Source of the DNA: Cryobacterium sp. Y50
Lineage (GTDB): Bacteria; Actinomycetota; Actinomycetes; Actinomycetales; Microbacteriaceae
Direction of reading: 5' to 3'
Assembly: GCF_002929805.1 (NCBI RefSeq)
Contig: NZ_PJJM01000091.1
Span: forward strand, 36,715 to 100,714
DNA: 64,000 bases
Within the stretch, counting starts at the first letter, position 1. Each line of letters opens with the position of its first letter. A program made the position numbers and the translations under genes. This document shows positions 24,488 through 35,600 of the stretch, piece by piece. A model generated the notes under the pieces. The model was not told the DNA's origin. It was given only the letters and a program-made list of their open reading frames with translations, and searched no databases.

Positions 24488-27082
24488 CTAACTTTCCAAC
24501 ACGGTGGCGAACACGATGTCAGTCACGGCGAGTTCGCTGCCGTCGACAAAGGTTAATTCTTGAATGCGGCCGACCGCTTTAAGATCGGCGGAAGCCAGGG
24601 TCAGGAGCGCGATTTCGGCGGGTGCACCGCAGATTACGGCGGAATCCAGCTCGGACTTCTGGGAGGCCTTGGCATCCGTTTTTGCCCGACGGATGCCGGT
24701 GAGCGCGCGACTGGCCAAATCCAGCAGGGCGATGTTGCCGGTGGCAACCCCATCGCTGCCGAGCAGGTCAGCCGCGACCGGCCACGGCGCGGTGTGCACC
24801 GAACCCTCGTGCGACCAAGACCAAGCTTCTTCGGTCGCGAACGGCACGAACGGTGCGAACAGGCGCAGCAGGGTGGCCAGCGCGGTGCGCAGCGCAGCAA
24901 CAGCGGATGCCTGGCCGGTTCCGGGCTCGCCGTAGGCGCGCTCCTTGACCAGTTCGAGGTAGTCGTCGCAGAACGTCCAGAAGAAGCTCTCGGTGGTTTC
25001 CAGCGCGCGAGCGTGGTCGTAGTTCTCGAACGCGATCGTGGCCTGGGCAACGACGGCAGTCAGCCCGGCGAGCATGCTCTGGTCGACCGGCTCGGTCACC
25101 GGTGCGTCGATGCTGCCCTGCGACATCGACACAAACTTGCTCGCGTTGAGAATCTTGATCGCGAGGCGACGGCCGATCTTGATCTGCGTCGGGTTCTGCG
25201 GGTCGAAGGCCGCGTCGGTGCCGAGACGTGAGGAGGCCGCCCAGTAGCGCACCGCGTCGGATCCGTGCTTCTCAAGCATGTCAGCCGGGGTGACCACGTT
25301 GCCCTTCGACTTCGACATCTTCTTGCGGTCAGGGTCGACGATGAAGCCGCTGAGCGCGGCGTGCTGCCACGGCGACTTGCCGTGCTGCTGCTCGGCGCGC
25401 AGCAGGGTCGAGAACAGCCAGGTGCGAATGATGTCCTGGCCCTGCGGGCGCAGCGAGTACGGAAAGACCAGGTCGAATAGCTCCGGGTTCTGCTCCCAGC
25501 CGCCAGCGAGCTGCGGCGTGAGCGAGGAAGTGGCCCAGGTATCCATCACATCGACTTCGCCGACGAAACCGTTGGCCTGGCCGCGCTGGCCGTCGGTGTA
25601 GCCGGGTGCGGCATCCGATGAGGGGTCAACCGGCAGCAGGTCGCGGGTAGCGACGATGGGCTGGTCGAAGACCGGGTTGGAGTCAGCGTCGAGCGGATAC
25701 CAGACCGGCAGGGGGACGCCGAAGAAGCGCTGGCGAGAGACGAGCCAGTCGCCGGTGAGGCCATTGACCCAGTTCTCATAGCGCACCTTCATGAATTCGG
25801 GGTGCCAGGCCAGCTCGGTGCCGTGCTCGAGCAGGCGGGCGCGCAGCTCTTCGTCGCGAGCGCCGTTGCGGATATACCACTGTCGGGTCGAGACGATTTC
25901 GAGCGGCTTGTCGCCTTTTTCGAAGAATTTCACCGCGTGCACGATCGGTTTTGGTTCGCCGATCAGGTCGCCGCTGGCTTTCAACAGCTCGACCACGGCG
26001 GCCTTGGCGCCGAACACGGTCTTACCGGCGAGCTGCGTGTAGGCTGCGCGGCCGGCCTCGGAGGTGATCACCTCGGGTATCTCGGCGATGATGCGGCCGT
26101 CGAAGCCCATGATGGCACGGTTGGGCAGGTTCAGCTCCCGCCACCAGACGACGTCGGTCACGTCGCCGAAGGTGCAAATCATGGCAATCCCCGAGCCCTT
26201 GTCCTTCTGGGCGAGGTGGTGGGCGAGAACGGGAACCTCGACACCGAACACGGGGGTGGTCACCGTGGTGCCGAACAGGTGCTTGTACCGTTCGTCATCC
26301 GGATGCGCCACCAGGGCCACGCAGGCCGGCATCAGCTCCGGACGGGTCGTTTCGATCTCGATTGTCGTGCCATCCGGCTTCAGGAACGATACCCGATGGT
26401 AGGCGGCCGGCATATCCTTGTCTTCGAGTTCGGCCTGGGCCACCGCGGTGCGGAACGTGACGTCCCACAGGGTCGGTGCCATCGCCTGGTAGGCCTCGCC
26501 GCGCTCGACGTTGCCGAGGAAGGCCAGCTGCGAGGTGTACAGCGCTTCCTTGCCGATGGTGCGGTAGGTCTGGGTCCAATCAACGCTCAGGCCGAGGGTG
26601 CGCCAGAGTGCCTCGAATTGCTTCTCATCTTCTTTGGTGAGGGTCTCGCACAGTTCAATGAAGTTGCGGCGGCTGATCGGCAGCTGGTCGGCGGCCTTCG
26701 AGCTCTTGCCGTCGCCGCCCTCGAACGGCGGAACGAAGTTGTCGGTATAGCCGAGGGAGGGGTCGCAGCGCACACCATAGTAGTTCTGCACCCGACGCTC
26801 GGTGGGCAGGCCGTTGTCGTCCCAGCCCATCGGGTAGAACACGTTCTTGCCACGCATGCGCTGAAAGCGGGCGATGACATCCGTGTGGGTGTACGAGAAC
26901 ACGTGGCCGATGTGCAGCGATCCGGAGGCGGTCGGCGGGGGAGTGTCGATCGAGTAAATCGACTCGCGGGTGGCGTTCTCCCGAGCGAAGCGATAAGTGC
27001 CATCGGACTCCCAGCGGGACTCCCATTTGGCTTCAAGCCCTTCGAGGACGGGCTTTTCTGGGACGCGATCGGCGGTGGTCAT
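24488..27082 (-). CDS. valS: Valyl-tRNA synthetase
   Basis: Class I aminoacyl-tRNA synthetase of 864 aa that charges tRNA-Val and edits Thr-tRNA. The HIGH motif is in SGSLHIGHVFSYTHTD near residue 55 and KMSKS in DRKKMSKSKGNV near residue 587. An internal editing (CP1) domain lies between them. GWDDNGLPTERRVQNYYG is typical of the actinobacterial ValRS form. The ATG at 27082 has a CCGGAGAA site just upstream; in-frame starts further up lack one. Confidence 0.96.
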   Translation of the reverse strand: MTTADRVPEKPVLEGLEAKWESRWESDGTYRFARENATRESIYSIDTPPPTASGSLHIGHVFSYTHTDVIARFQRMRGKNVFYPMGWDDNGLPTERRVQNYYGVRCDPSLGYTDNFVPPFEGGDGKSSKAADQLPISRRNFIELCETLTKEDEKQFEALWRTLGLSVDWTQTYRTIGKEALYTSQLAFLGNVERGEAYQAMAPTLWDVTFRTAVAQAELEDKDMPAAYHRVSFLKPDGTTIEIETTRPELMPACVALVAHPDDERYKHLFGTTVTTPVFGVEVPVLAHHLAQKDKGSGIAMICTFGDVTDVVWWRELNLPNRAIMGFDGRIIAEIPEVITSEAGRAAYTQLAGKTVFGAKAAVVELLKASGDLIGEPKPIVHAVKFFEKGDKPLEIVSTRQWYIRNGARDEELRARLLEHGTELAWHPEFMKVRYENWVNGLTGDWLVSRQRFFGVPLPVWYPLDADSNPVFDQPIVATRDLLPVDPSSDAAPGYTDGQRGQANGFVGEVDVMDTWATSSLTPQLAGGWEQNPELFDLVFPYSLRPQGQDIIRTWLFSTLLRAEQQHGKSPWQHAALSGFIVDPDRKKMSKSKGNVVTPADMLEKHGSDAVRYWAASSRLGTDAAFDPQNPTQIKIGRRLAIKILNASKFVSMSQGSIDAPVTEPVDQSMLAGLTAVVAQATIAFENYDHARALETTESFFWTFCDDYLELVKERAYGEPGTGQASAVAALRTALATLLRLFAPFVPFATEEAWSWSHEGSVHTAPWPVAADLLGSDGVATGNIALLDLASRALTGIRRAKTDAKASQKSELDSAVICGAPAEIALLTLASADLKAVGRIQELTFVDGSELAVTDIVFATVLES

Positions 27083-27203
27083 AGTTCTCCGGTTCGTATG
27101 TGGCACCGTGTCGATGATGAGGTGCCTAAGTCTGCCCATCCAATCTACCCGATCGGCTCTTTTTCCTTGAACGGGCAGAACCGTGGAGCGCGTCGGCAGG
27201 TGT

Positions 27204-28862
27204 TTACCCGAGTAATCGGGGCACAGCCTTGAGCAATTGCACCGAATACGGATGCTGCGGTGCGGCGAACACGCGCGCCGCCGGTCCGCTCTCCACGATG
27301 CGTCCGCTGCGCATCACCGCGACATCGTCGCTGATATGCTGCACGACCCCGAGGTCGTGCGAAATAAAGATCAGGCTGAGTCCGCGCTCCCGCTGCACGT
27401 CGTCGAGGAGATCGAGCACCTGCGCCTGAACACTCACGTCGAGGGAAGAGACGGGCTCGTCGCAGATAAGGATTTCGGGACGCCCGGCCAGTGCCCTGGC
27501 GATACCGACGCGCTGGCGCTGTCCGCCGGAAAGTTCGAGCGGGCGCCGCGACAGCACTGTTCCGGCCAGTCCGACTTCGTCTAACAGCGTCGTGAGCCGG
27601 GCAAGGCTCTGCGGCGACCGCCGCGAACCCCGTGAGTGGGTGAGCGCGGAACCGAGGGCATCCGCGAGAATCTCCGCGACGCTGCGGCGTGGATCGAACG
27701 AGCCGAGGGCATCCTGATAGATCGCCCCAACGCCTGGACGCCGCCCCCGCCGTTTCTTCTCGGCGATCGAACTCCACGGCCGGCCGAACAGCTGTACCTC
27801 GCCCTGCTCCGGCTCCAGCAGCGCGAGCACCAGGCGAGCCGTCGTGGTTTTTCCGGAGCCTGACTCACCGACGATACCGAGGGTGCTGCCCCGGTGCAAC
27901 GCGAACGAGACATCGTCGACGGCGAGCTGCCGACTGCCATCTGGACGCCGAAAACTCCTGGTCAGGCCGATGGCCTCAAGCACGATTTCGCCCTGCTCTG
28001 TGGCGGTCGGGGCTGGAGCCGGTGAACGGGGAATAGTGCGGGCGGCGGGGGAATCCATGGGGCTCAGCCGGGTGCCGCGCGGCTTATCGGCCGGAACAGC
28101 AGCGACCATGCTGCGCGTCTGTTCGTGCTGCGGGGAACCCAGCACCTGTTCGGTCGGGCCGGATTCAATGAGCAGGCCGTCGTGCATCAAGGCAACCCGA
28201 TCGGCGATACGGCTCACCACTGCAAGGTCGTGGCTGATCAAAAGCAGGGCGGTGCCGCTCCGTTTGATCTGCTCGAGCAACGCCAGAATCTGCGCCTGCA
28301 CGGTCACGTCGAGCGCCGTCGTCGGTTCGTCGGCGATGAGCAGCGGTGGATCCAGTGCGATCGCGGCTGCGATGAGCGCCCGCTGGCGTTCTCCGCCGGA
28401 AAGCTGGCCCGACCGTTTCTGTACCTGGTGGGCAGGGTCGGGCAACCCGACCGCATCGAGCAGTTCGATCACTCGGCGGGCACGAGCCGCAGCCCCCAGG
28501 GTCGTGTGCAGCCGCAGCGAGTCGGCGATCTCCCGCCCGATCGGCCGAAGCGGGTCGAGGGAGACCAGGGCATCTTGCAGCACCAGGCCGACGTCCTTGC
28601 CGCGCCGAGACTCCCAGGCCCGGTCGGTCAACCCCTGCACGCTACGCCCGCCGAGGTCGAGCCGGTCGGCCTGTACCCGGGCGTTACCGCCGGCGAGTCC
28701 GAGCAGGCTGCGCGCGGTGACACTTTTGCCCGAACCGGATTCGCCGACGATGGCGAGGCACTCGCCCGGCGCTATCTCGAACGACACTCCTCTCACAACC
28801 GGCTCGGCGGCGCCGAAGCCAACACGCAGGTTGTGTACGGTCAGCGCTGCGGTGGCGCTCAT
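27204..28862 (-). CDS. ABC transporter ATP-binding protein, two fused NBDs (DppDF/OppDF-like)
   Basis: A 552-aa fusion of two ATPase domains. Each has Walker A (GESGSGKS near residue 35 and GESGSGKT in the second half), the signature LSGGERQRALIA or LSGGQRQRVGIA, and Walker B (LLIADEPTTALD, ILICDEPVSSLD). Such fusions power peptide/nickel (family 5) importers. The ATG at 28862 overlaps the stop of the permease gene (ATGA); a start further upstream would run into that gene. It is the last gene of the four-gene importer operon. Confidence 0.93.
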   Translation of the reverse strand: MSATAALTVHNLRVGFGAAEPVVRGVSFEIAPGECLAIVGESGSGKSVTARSLLGLAGGNARVQADRLDLGGRSVQGLTDRAWESRRGKDVGLVLQDALVSLDPLRPIGREIADSLRLHTTLGAAARARRVIELLDAVGLPDPAHQVQKRSGQLSGGERQRALIAAAIALDPPLLIADEPTTALDVTVQAQILALLEQIKRSGTALLLISHDLAVVSRIADRVALMHDGLLIESGPTEQVLGSPQHEQTRSMVAAVPADKPRGTRLSPMDSPAARTIPRSPAPAPTATEQGEIVLEAIGLTRSFRRPDGSRQLAVDDVSFALHRGSTLGIVGESGSGKTTTARLVLALLEPEQGEVQLFGRPWSSIAEKKRRGRRPGVGAIYQDALGSFDPRRSVAEILADALGSALTHSRGSRRSPQSLARLTTLLDEVGLAGTVLSRRPLELSGGQRQRVGIARALAGRPEILICDEPVSSLDVSVQAQVLDLLDDVQRERGLSLIFISHDLGVVQHISDDVAVMRSGRIVESGPAARVFAAPQHPYSVQLLKAVPRLLG

Positions 28863-29719
28863 GCGTGCCGCATTCGTCGGTCGATGCTGCGGCCGAGCAC
28901 GGTGGCGGTCACGGCGGTGAGCACGATGAACACACCGGGAAAAAAACTCATCCACCAGGCCGAGGTGATGTAGGTACGTCCGGCCGAGAGCATCGCGCCC
29001 CACTCTGCGGTCGGCGGTTCGGCACCGAGGCCGAGATAGCTCAGTGTTGCGGCCCAGACGATCGCCTGGCCGACGCCGAGAGTCGCGAGCACGAACAGCG
29101 GCGCGAGCGTATTGGGCAGAATATGACGCGCCAATATCTGCCAGCGGGTGCGGCCGAGCACGGTCGCGGCCTCGACGAAGGCGGCACCGCGCACGGCGAT
29201 AAGCTGCGCGCGAATGATGCGAGCGTAGCCAGGGGCGGTGGACAGCCCGACCGCGATCGTCGCCGTCGCCACGCCGGGGCCGAACACCAGGATGAACAGC
29301 AGGGCTAACAGTAGACCGGGAAACGCGAACAGCACCTCAAGAAACCGGTTCACGGTGAAGTCGACGACCGGGCCGAGCATTCCGGCCAGGGTGCCGAGTA
29401 CCACGCCGAGCCCCAGGCCGATCGCCGTCGCGGCGAGACCGATCACGAGCGAGTACTGGGTGCCATGCACGACCCGGGTATAAATATCGCGACCGGATTC
29501 GTCGGTGCCAAAACCGTGCGCGAAGGTCGGCGGCGAAAACGCCGCCAGCGGGTCGATTGCGAGTGGATCGCCAGGGGCCAGAAACTGCGGCACCACTGCC
29601 GCGATCAACAGAAAGAGGGCGAGCAAGCCGGCCAGGCCCTCGGCCACTGCCAGACGTCGTGGCCGAACGGACTGGCTGGAATACGCGGCCAGCTCGGCCT
29701 GCACCTCGAGATCGCTCAC
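28859..29719 (-). CDS. ABC transporter permease (DppC/OppC-like)
   Basis: A 286-aa inner-membrane permease with about six helices. The N-terminal GTDESGRDIYTRVVHG segment is a hallmark of the DppC/NikC group, and the coupling-helix region lies around GAAFVEAATVLGRTRWQI. The GTG start overlaps the upstream stop (GTGA). It forms the channel with the DppB-like subunit. Confidence 0.93.
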   Translation of the reverse strand: MSDLEVQAELAAYSSQSVRPRRLAVAEGLAGLLALFLLIAAVVPQFLAPGDPLAIDPLAAFSPPTFAHGFGTDESGRDIYTRVVHGTQYSLVIGLAATAIGLGLGVVLGTLAGMLGPVVDFTVNRFLEVLFAFPGLLLALLFILVFGPGVATATIAVGLSTAPGYARIIRAQLIAVRGAAFVEAATVLGRTRWQILARHILPNTLAPLFVLATLGVGQAIVWAATLSYLGLGAEPPTAEWGAMLSAGRTYITSAWWMSFFPGVFIVLTAVTATVLGRSIDRRMRHA

Positions 29720-30684
29720 GAGAGTCGCAGCCGGGGATCGACCAGGCGACTGACGGCATCCGTCAGCAAAGTCATCAGAATATAGGCAACGGCGACGATC
29801 ATCACGACGCCGATTACCACCGGAACATCGCGCAGGGTAACCGCGTTCAGCAGGGTGCGGCCAAGCCCTGGCCGGGCGAAAATGGTCTCGACGACGACAG
29901 CGCCACTGATCAGTGAGCCAAAGGCCCAGCCGGAGAGGCTGATCGCCGGCAGGGAGGCATGGCGCAGCGCGTGGATCCAGCGCACACCGCGCGCGCCCTC
30001 GCCGCGCGCCCGCGCCGAGAGCACGAACGGGCTTTCCAGGGCGATCAGCAATGATTCGCGCATGATCTGCCCGAGGAAGCCGGCCAGCGGAATGGCCAGG
30101 GTGAACACCGGTAAGACCAGTCCGGCCACTCCAGCGGTGCTGATCGGGGGCAGGACGCCGAGCCAGATGCTGAACACGACGATGAGTGAGGTCGCGAGCC
30201 AGAAGTGCGGCAGCGCCGCGGCGACGATTTCGAGGCTCGACCCCACCCGCGCGGCGACCCGACCACCGCGCGTCGACCAGGTGGCCAGTGCCAGCGCGAT
30301 CACCCAGGCCAGGCCGAGGGCGAGCACGGCGAGCAGCAGGGTGCCGCCGAGCTGGGCCAGAACGAGCGGACCGACCTCCATATTAAGGGCGTAGGACCGC
30401 CCGAGGTCACCGGTCGCGAGGCGACCAAGCTGGGTGAGGTACTGAGTGAAGACGGGCTGGTCGAAGCCGTATTCGGCGGTGACCGCCGCGAGTGCTTCGG
30501 GAGAGGCCTGCGAACCAGGGCCACCGAGCACAGCCTGGGCCGGGTCGCCGGGAATCAACCGCACCGCAAAAAAAGTGACGGATGCCACGGCCCATAGCAC
30601 GAAGACCGCTCCGGCCAGGCGCACGCCGAGTCGGCCGAGCATCCGCAGCCCGGAGCGATCGGTCGACGCTACCGGTTCAGCCAC
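29716..30684 (-). CDS. ABC transporter permease (DppB/OppB-like)
   Basis: A 322-aa permease with about six helices. The N-terminal RLIPGDPAQAVLGG segment and the coupling region ESPFVLSARARGEGARGVRWIHALRHA match DppB/NikB. Its start lies inside the 3' end of the binding-protein gene (16-nt overlap), which supports tight co-expression. Confidence 0.93.
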   Translation of the reverse strand: MAEPVASTDRSGLRMLGRLGVRLAGAVFVLWAVASVTFFAVRLIPGDPAQAVLGGPGSQASPEALAAVTAEYGFDQPVFTQYLTQLGRLATGDLGRSYALNMEVGPLVLAQLGGTLLLAVLALGLAWVIALALATWSTRGGRVAARVGSSLEIVAAALPHFWLATSLIVVFSIWLGVLPPISTAGVAGLVLPVFTLAIPLAGFLGQIMRESLLIALESPFVLSARARGEGARGVRWIHALRHASLPAISLSGWAFGSLISGAVVVETIFARPGLGRTLLNAVTLRDVPVVIGVVMIVAVAYILMTLLTDAVSRLVDPRLRLS

Positions 30685-32342
30685 GCGTCGTACAGCGTGG
30701 GCACGGCCACGGTCGGCAGCGTGCGCAGGCCAACAACGTCGTTGCGCAGCAGATAGTGGTTCTGCTGGTCGTAGAGAGGCAGAATGTAGAAGCCCTCTAA
30801 AATGCGCTCCTGCGCTTCGGCGTAGAGCGACGTGCGCTCCTTCTCATCCGCGGTTTGGGCCGCAGTCGTGAGCAGTTCATCGATCTCGGGGTCGTTGACC
30901 TGGGCGAGGTTGGCGAAGTACCCGCTCGGGGCCGGCACGATGCTGTCGGAGTGATACAGAATACGCAGCACGTCGGGGCCGACCTTGGTATACGGCGCGC
31001 TTACGGCGTCGTAGTCGTTGGTGGCGAGCGCGGCGTACCAGCTGGAGAGATCCATCGGGGCGAGCTTCACTTCGAAACCGGTCTCTTTGGCCGTGGCCTG
31101 GATCTGTTCAAACACGCTCTGCTCGGCCGGAATGGACTGGTTGGTGCTCACTGGAAATTCCACCGAGAGTCGCACGCCGTCTTTGACACGGTAGCCGGCG
31201 GCATCCGTTTCACTCCAGCCGGCCGCATCAAGCAGTTCCTCGGCAGCGGACGGGGCGTAGTCAAACAGGGCATCGTTCGACACGCCCATGGTCTCGACGC
31301 TCGACAGGGCCGAGTACGACCGGGTGGCGGTGCCCTGGAACAGGCTTGAGACGGCGGCGTCGACGTTCGCCGAGCGGATGAACGCCTCACGAACCCGCAC
31401 ATCGTTGAACGGTGCCTGACCCGAGTTCAGTTCAATGCGGTTGGAGGCGCCGGGGCGCGGCGAGTCCAGCTGCTCGATCGAATCGCTCTGCTTGGCCTGC
31501 ACAATGGTGTCGGGTTGGGCGTTGTCGATCACGTCGACCTCGCCGGACTGCAGCGCGGCGTAACGGGAGGCCGAGTCGGGAATGAAGCGCCAGATAACCT
31601 TGTCGAGGTAGGCAGGGCCGGAATGAGCGGCATCCTCCGGCGGGGAGACATAATTCTCATTGCGCACGAGCGTGATCGCGTTCTGCTTGACCCAGCTCTC
31701 AACGACGAACGGGCCGGTGCCCACCGGGGTGGCACAGTTCTCGTCCTGGCTGCGCTCAAGCGCCGCAGGGGATTCCATCGCAAGCCACACCTGCGACAGC
31801 GACTCGAGCAGAGCGCTGTCGGGTTCGGTCAGCGTAAAACGCACAACAGTGGGGGAGACGGCCTCAACTCGGGCAACTTTGCCGAGGGCGAGGTATCCGG
31901 TCGAGGACAGCGTTTCGGGGTCTTGCAGGTGGGCGATATTCGCCTGCACGGCTGCGGCGTCGAAGACGGTTCCGTCGGTGAAAGTGACGTCGCCGCGCAG
32001 GGTGAAGTCCCAGGTCAGGCCGTCGCCGCTCGGCGTCCAGGACTCGGCCAGCCACGGAATGATCTGGCCGGAGGAATCGCGGGAGACCAGCGACTCCAGG
32101 TACTGCGCGCTAATCATTCCCTGCGGAAAGTTTCCGCCGACGTGCGGGTCGAGGCAGTTCGGTTCGGCGTCGCCCGAGGCATAGGTGAGGGTGCCGCTGC
32201 TTCGCGGCTCGCCGACGGGGTCGTTTGAGGAGGTCGGCGTGCAGCCGGCGACCAGCAGGCCGACGGTGACCAGGCCGACAAGAGCTCCGAGGGCGCGAGT
32301 GGTGCGCGTTGCAGTAGTGATCGGGGCGAGCTGAGCGGGCAT
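30669..32342 (-). CDS. ABC transporter substrate-binding lipoprotein, family 5
   Basis: A 557-aa extracytoplasmic binding protein (SBP_bac_5). Signal peptide with lipobox VAGC near residue 34; then GTLTYASGDAEPNCLDPH and the family segment LAESWTPSGDGLTWDFTLRGDVTFTDGTVFDAAAVQ. The family binds oligopeptides, nickel chelates or glycosides. It is the first gene of the importer operon and runs divergently from the T-box/ileS unit. The substrate cannot be read from sequence. Confidence 0.93.
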   Translation of the reverse strand: MPAQLAPITTATRTTRALGALVGLVTVGLLVAGCTPTSSNDPVGEPRSSGTLTYASGDAEPNCLDPHVGGNFPQGMISAQYLESLVSRDSSGQIIPWLAESWTPSGDGLTWDFTLRGDVTFTDGTVFDAAAVQANIAHLQDPETLSSTGYLALGKVARVEAVSPTVVRFTLTEPDSALLESLSQVWLAMESPAALERSQDENCATPVGTGPFVVESWVKQNAITLVRNENYVSPPEDAAHSGPAYLDKVIWRFIPDSASRYAALQSGEVDVIDNAQPDTIVQAKQSDSIEQLDSPRPGASNRIELNSGQAPFNDVRVREAFIRSANVDAAVSSLFQGTATRSYSALSSVETMGVSNDALFDYAPSAAEELLDAAGWSETDAAGYRVKDGVRLSVEFPVSTNQSIPAEQSVFEQIQATAKETGFEVKLAPMDLSSWYAALATNDYDAVSAPYTKVGPDVLRILYHSDSIVPAPSGYFANLAQVNDPEIDELLTTAAQTADEKERTSLYAEAQERILEGFYILPLYDQQNHYLLRNDVVGLRTLPTVAVPTLYDAWLNR

Positions 32343-32444
32343 TCACAAACTCTTTCCCCGACATCCGTTGCCGAGTTGGTCTCAACTGAACCGACCCATC
32401 GTGCGAATGGGCCGACCCATAACACTAACGCCGTTTCGCTCCGG

Positions 32445-32450
32445 TATAAT
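32445..32450 (+). promoter_or_regulatory. Consensus -10 box (TATAAT) of ileS
   Basis: A perfect TATAAT placing the transcript start near 32457, just before T-box stem I. No clear -35 element. Confidence 0.7.
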
Positions 32451-32456
32451 CGAAGC

Positions 32457-32680
32457 TGGATGACAGTGACCCGGCCATCACCGGGAAGTCTTCGGAAGAA
32501 CGAATGTTCACCCTCGGGTAAACGTCTTAGTAGAACCGAACGAGTCGGGCCCGTTACAGCCTGTGAACAAGCGGTCGCTCGCGGTATTGGGCGGCAAGCG
32601 AGGTGGTACCGCGGCGATTTCTACAGAATCGTTCGTCCTCGTGGAGCAGGGCCCCAGCGACCCGTCCCGGTAGGAGAAAC
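32457..32680 (+). promoter_or_regulatory. T-box riboswitch (ultrashort stem I, Ile, translational type) of ileS
   Basis: The T-box sequence TGGTACCGCGG is at 32604-32614. GCGGTA (32581-32586) can pair with TACCGC (32607-32612) to form the stem that presents the UGGU bulge to the uncharged tRNA acceptor end. Stem I is a short hairpin, CCCGG/CCGGG (32470-32485), whose terminal loop CCATCA holds the isoleucine specifier ATC at 32477-32479. TCCT at 32636-32639 could mask the AGGA of the ribosome binding site at 32672-32675, so control is probably of translation, as known for actinobacterial ileS T-boxes. Confidence 0.9.
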
Positions 32681-32683
32681 ATT

Positions 32684-35600
32684 TTGTACCCGAAGAACCG
32701 AAACGCCCCTGACAGCGTGTCTAGCGGGGCCATCGTTCCCTCCCCGAACTTTCCCGCACTCGAAAACGAGGTGCTCGAATTCTGGAAGAACGACGACACC
32801 TTTCAGGCCTCGATCGACCAGCGTGACGGTGCCGAGGAATGGACCTTCTACGACGGCCCGCCGTTCGCCAACGGCCTGCCGCATTACGGGCACCTGCTCA
32901 CTGGCTACGCCAAAGACCTATTCCCCCGGTTTCAGACCATGCGCGGCAAGCAGGTGCACCGCCGGTTCGGTTGGGACACCCACGGTCTGCCGGCCGAACT
33001 GGAGGCCGAACGCAAGCTCGGCATCACCGACAAGAGCCAAATCGAAGAGATGGGCCTCGCCGCGTTCAACACGGTCGCCCGGGAGTCGGTGCTCGAGTAC
33101 ACCAAGGACTGGGAAGAGTACGTCACTCGCCAAGCCCGCTGGGTCGACTTTGACAACGACTACAAGACCCTCGACATCACCTTCATGGAGTCGGTGATCT
33201 GGGCCTTCAAACAGCTGCACACCAAGGGACTCGCCTATGAGGGCTACCGGGTGTTGCCGTATTGCTGGCGTGACCAGACCCCGCTCTCCAACCATGAACT
33301 GCGCATGGACGACGACGTCTACAAGATGCGCCAGGACCAGACCGTCACGGTCACCTTTCCGCTGATCGGCACCAAGGCCGAAGCCCTCGGCCTGACCGCG
33401 GTGCGCGCCTTGGCCTGGACCACCACCCCGTGGACCCTGCCATCCAACATGGCCCTCGCCGTCGGCCCCGACATCGTCTACGCCGTTGTTCCAGCCGGCC
33501 CAAACGGCACCCCGGACGCCGAGGTGCTGCGGGAAAGCGCTGACTCCACGGCTGCCGCCCCGCTCGGTTTGGTAGAAGTACTCGGCGCCGAATACCTGAT
33601 CGCTATCGACCTAGTCGGCAACTATGCCAAGGACTTGGGCTACGAGTCGGCGGCGGACGCCGTCGCATCCGTTTCGCGCACTGTTACCGGCACCGAGCTC
33701 GCCGGCGTCGGCTACGATCGCCTGTTCGACTACTACGCCGACACCGCAGTCTGGGGCACCGAGCAGGCCTGGCGATTTGTCATCGCCGACTATGTCACCA
33801 CGAGCGACGGCACCGGCATCGTGCACCAGGCTCCCGCCTACGGTGAGGAGGACCAGAAGGTTTGCGAGGCCGCCGGTATCCCAGTCATCCTCTCCCTCGA
33901 CGACGGCGGAAAGTTTCTCAGCGACATTCCCGAGGTGGCCGGTCAGCTTTGGAGCGACGCCAACAAGCCTCTCACCGCGCTGCTCAAAGCCAACGGCCGG
34001 CTGCTGCGCCAGGCCAGCTACGAGCACTCTTACCCGCACTGCTGGCGCTGCCGCAACCCGCTCATCTATAAGGCCGTGTCGAGCTGGTTCGTGCGCGTCA
34101 CCGACTTTCGCCCGCGCATGGTCGAGCTCAACCAGGAGGTGAACTGGGTTCCGGAGAACGTGAAAGACGGACAGTTCGGCAAGTGGATCGGCAATGCCCG
34201 CGACTGGTCGATCAGCCGCAACCGCTACTGGGGTTCACCCATCCCTGTCTGGAAGAGCGACAACCCCGATTACCCCCGAACGGATGTCTACGGCTCGCTC
34301 GACGAGCTCGAGGCCGACTTCGGCGTGCGCCCTACCGACCTGCACCGGCCCTACATCGACGAACTTATCCGCCCGAACCCCGATGACCCCACCGGCCAGT
34401 CCACGATGCGCCGCATCGATGACGTGCTCGACGTCTGGTTCGATTCCGGCTCGATGCCCTTCGCCCAGGTGCACTATCCGTTCGAGAATCGGGAATGGTT
34501 CGAAGCGCACAACCCGGCCGACTTCATCGTTGAGTACATCGGACAGACCCGAGGCTGGTTCTACCTGCTACACGTACTCTCTACCGCACTGTTCGACCGG
34601 CCCGCCTTCAAGAACGTCGTCAGTCACGGCATCGTGCTCGGCAACGACGGCCAGAAAATGAGCAAGTCGTTGCGTAACTACCCCGACGTCAACGAGGTCT
34701 TCGACCGCGACGGCGCCGACGCCATGCGCTGGTTCCTGATGAGCTCGCCGGTGCTGCGCGGCGGCAACCTCGTCGTCACCGAGGAAGGCATCCGCGAGGC
34801 CGCCCGCCAGGTCATGCTGCCGCTCTGGAGCACCTGGTATTTCTTCTCCCTTTACGCCAACGCGTCCGGCACCGACGGTACCACCGGCTACAACGCCAGC
34901 TGGCGCACCGATTCCACCGACGTGCTCGACCGTTACCTACTCGCCAAGACCCGCGACCTCATCGTCGGCGTCACCAACGACCTCGAAGCGCTCGACAGCA
35001 CGGTCGCCGCCGCCCGCCTGCGGGACTTCGCCGACGTGCTCACGAACTGGTATGTGCGCCGGTCCCGCGACCGATTCTGGGGTGGCGCCGCCGCCGAAGC
35101 CACCGCCCACGAGGCATTTGACACCCTGTACACCGTGCTCGAAACCGTCTGCCGGGTCACGGCTCCGCTGCTGCCGCTCGTTACAGAGCGCATTTGGCAG
35201 GGCCTCACCGGCGGTCGCAGTGTGCACCTGGAAGACTGGCCGGATGCCACCCTGTTCCCGGCCGACGAAGAACTCGTCACCGCGATGGACCAGGTTCGCC
35301 TGATCAGCAGCACCGTGCTGTCGCTGCGCAAACAGGCCGGCCTGCGCGTGCGCCTGCCGTTGACCAACCTCACCGTCGTCACCGGCAACACCGCCGCACT
35401 ATCGGCGTTCGTCGGCATCCTGCGCGACGAACTCAACGTGAAAACGGTCACGCTGATCGAGTTCGAAGATGACAGCGCTGCCGCCTACGGTGTCACGAGC
35501 AAGCTCGTCGTCAACGCTCGGGCCGCTGGTCCCCGCCTCGGCAAGCAGGTGCAGCAGGTGATCAAGGCCGCTAGCGCCGGTGACTGGAGTGAGACCGACG

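Noticed and set aside
25802..27232. Plus-strand open frame of 476 codons opposite valS
   Set aside because: Shadow of valS codon bias; no domain.
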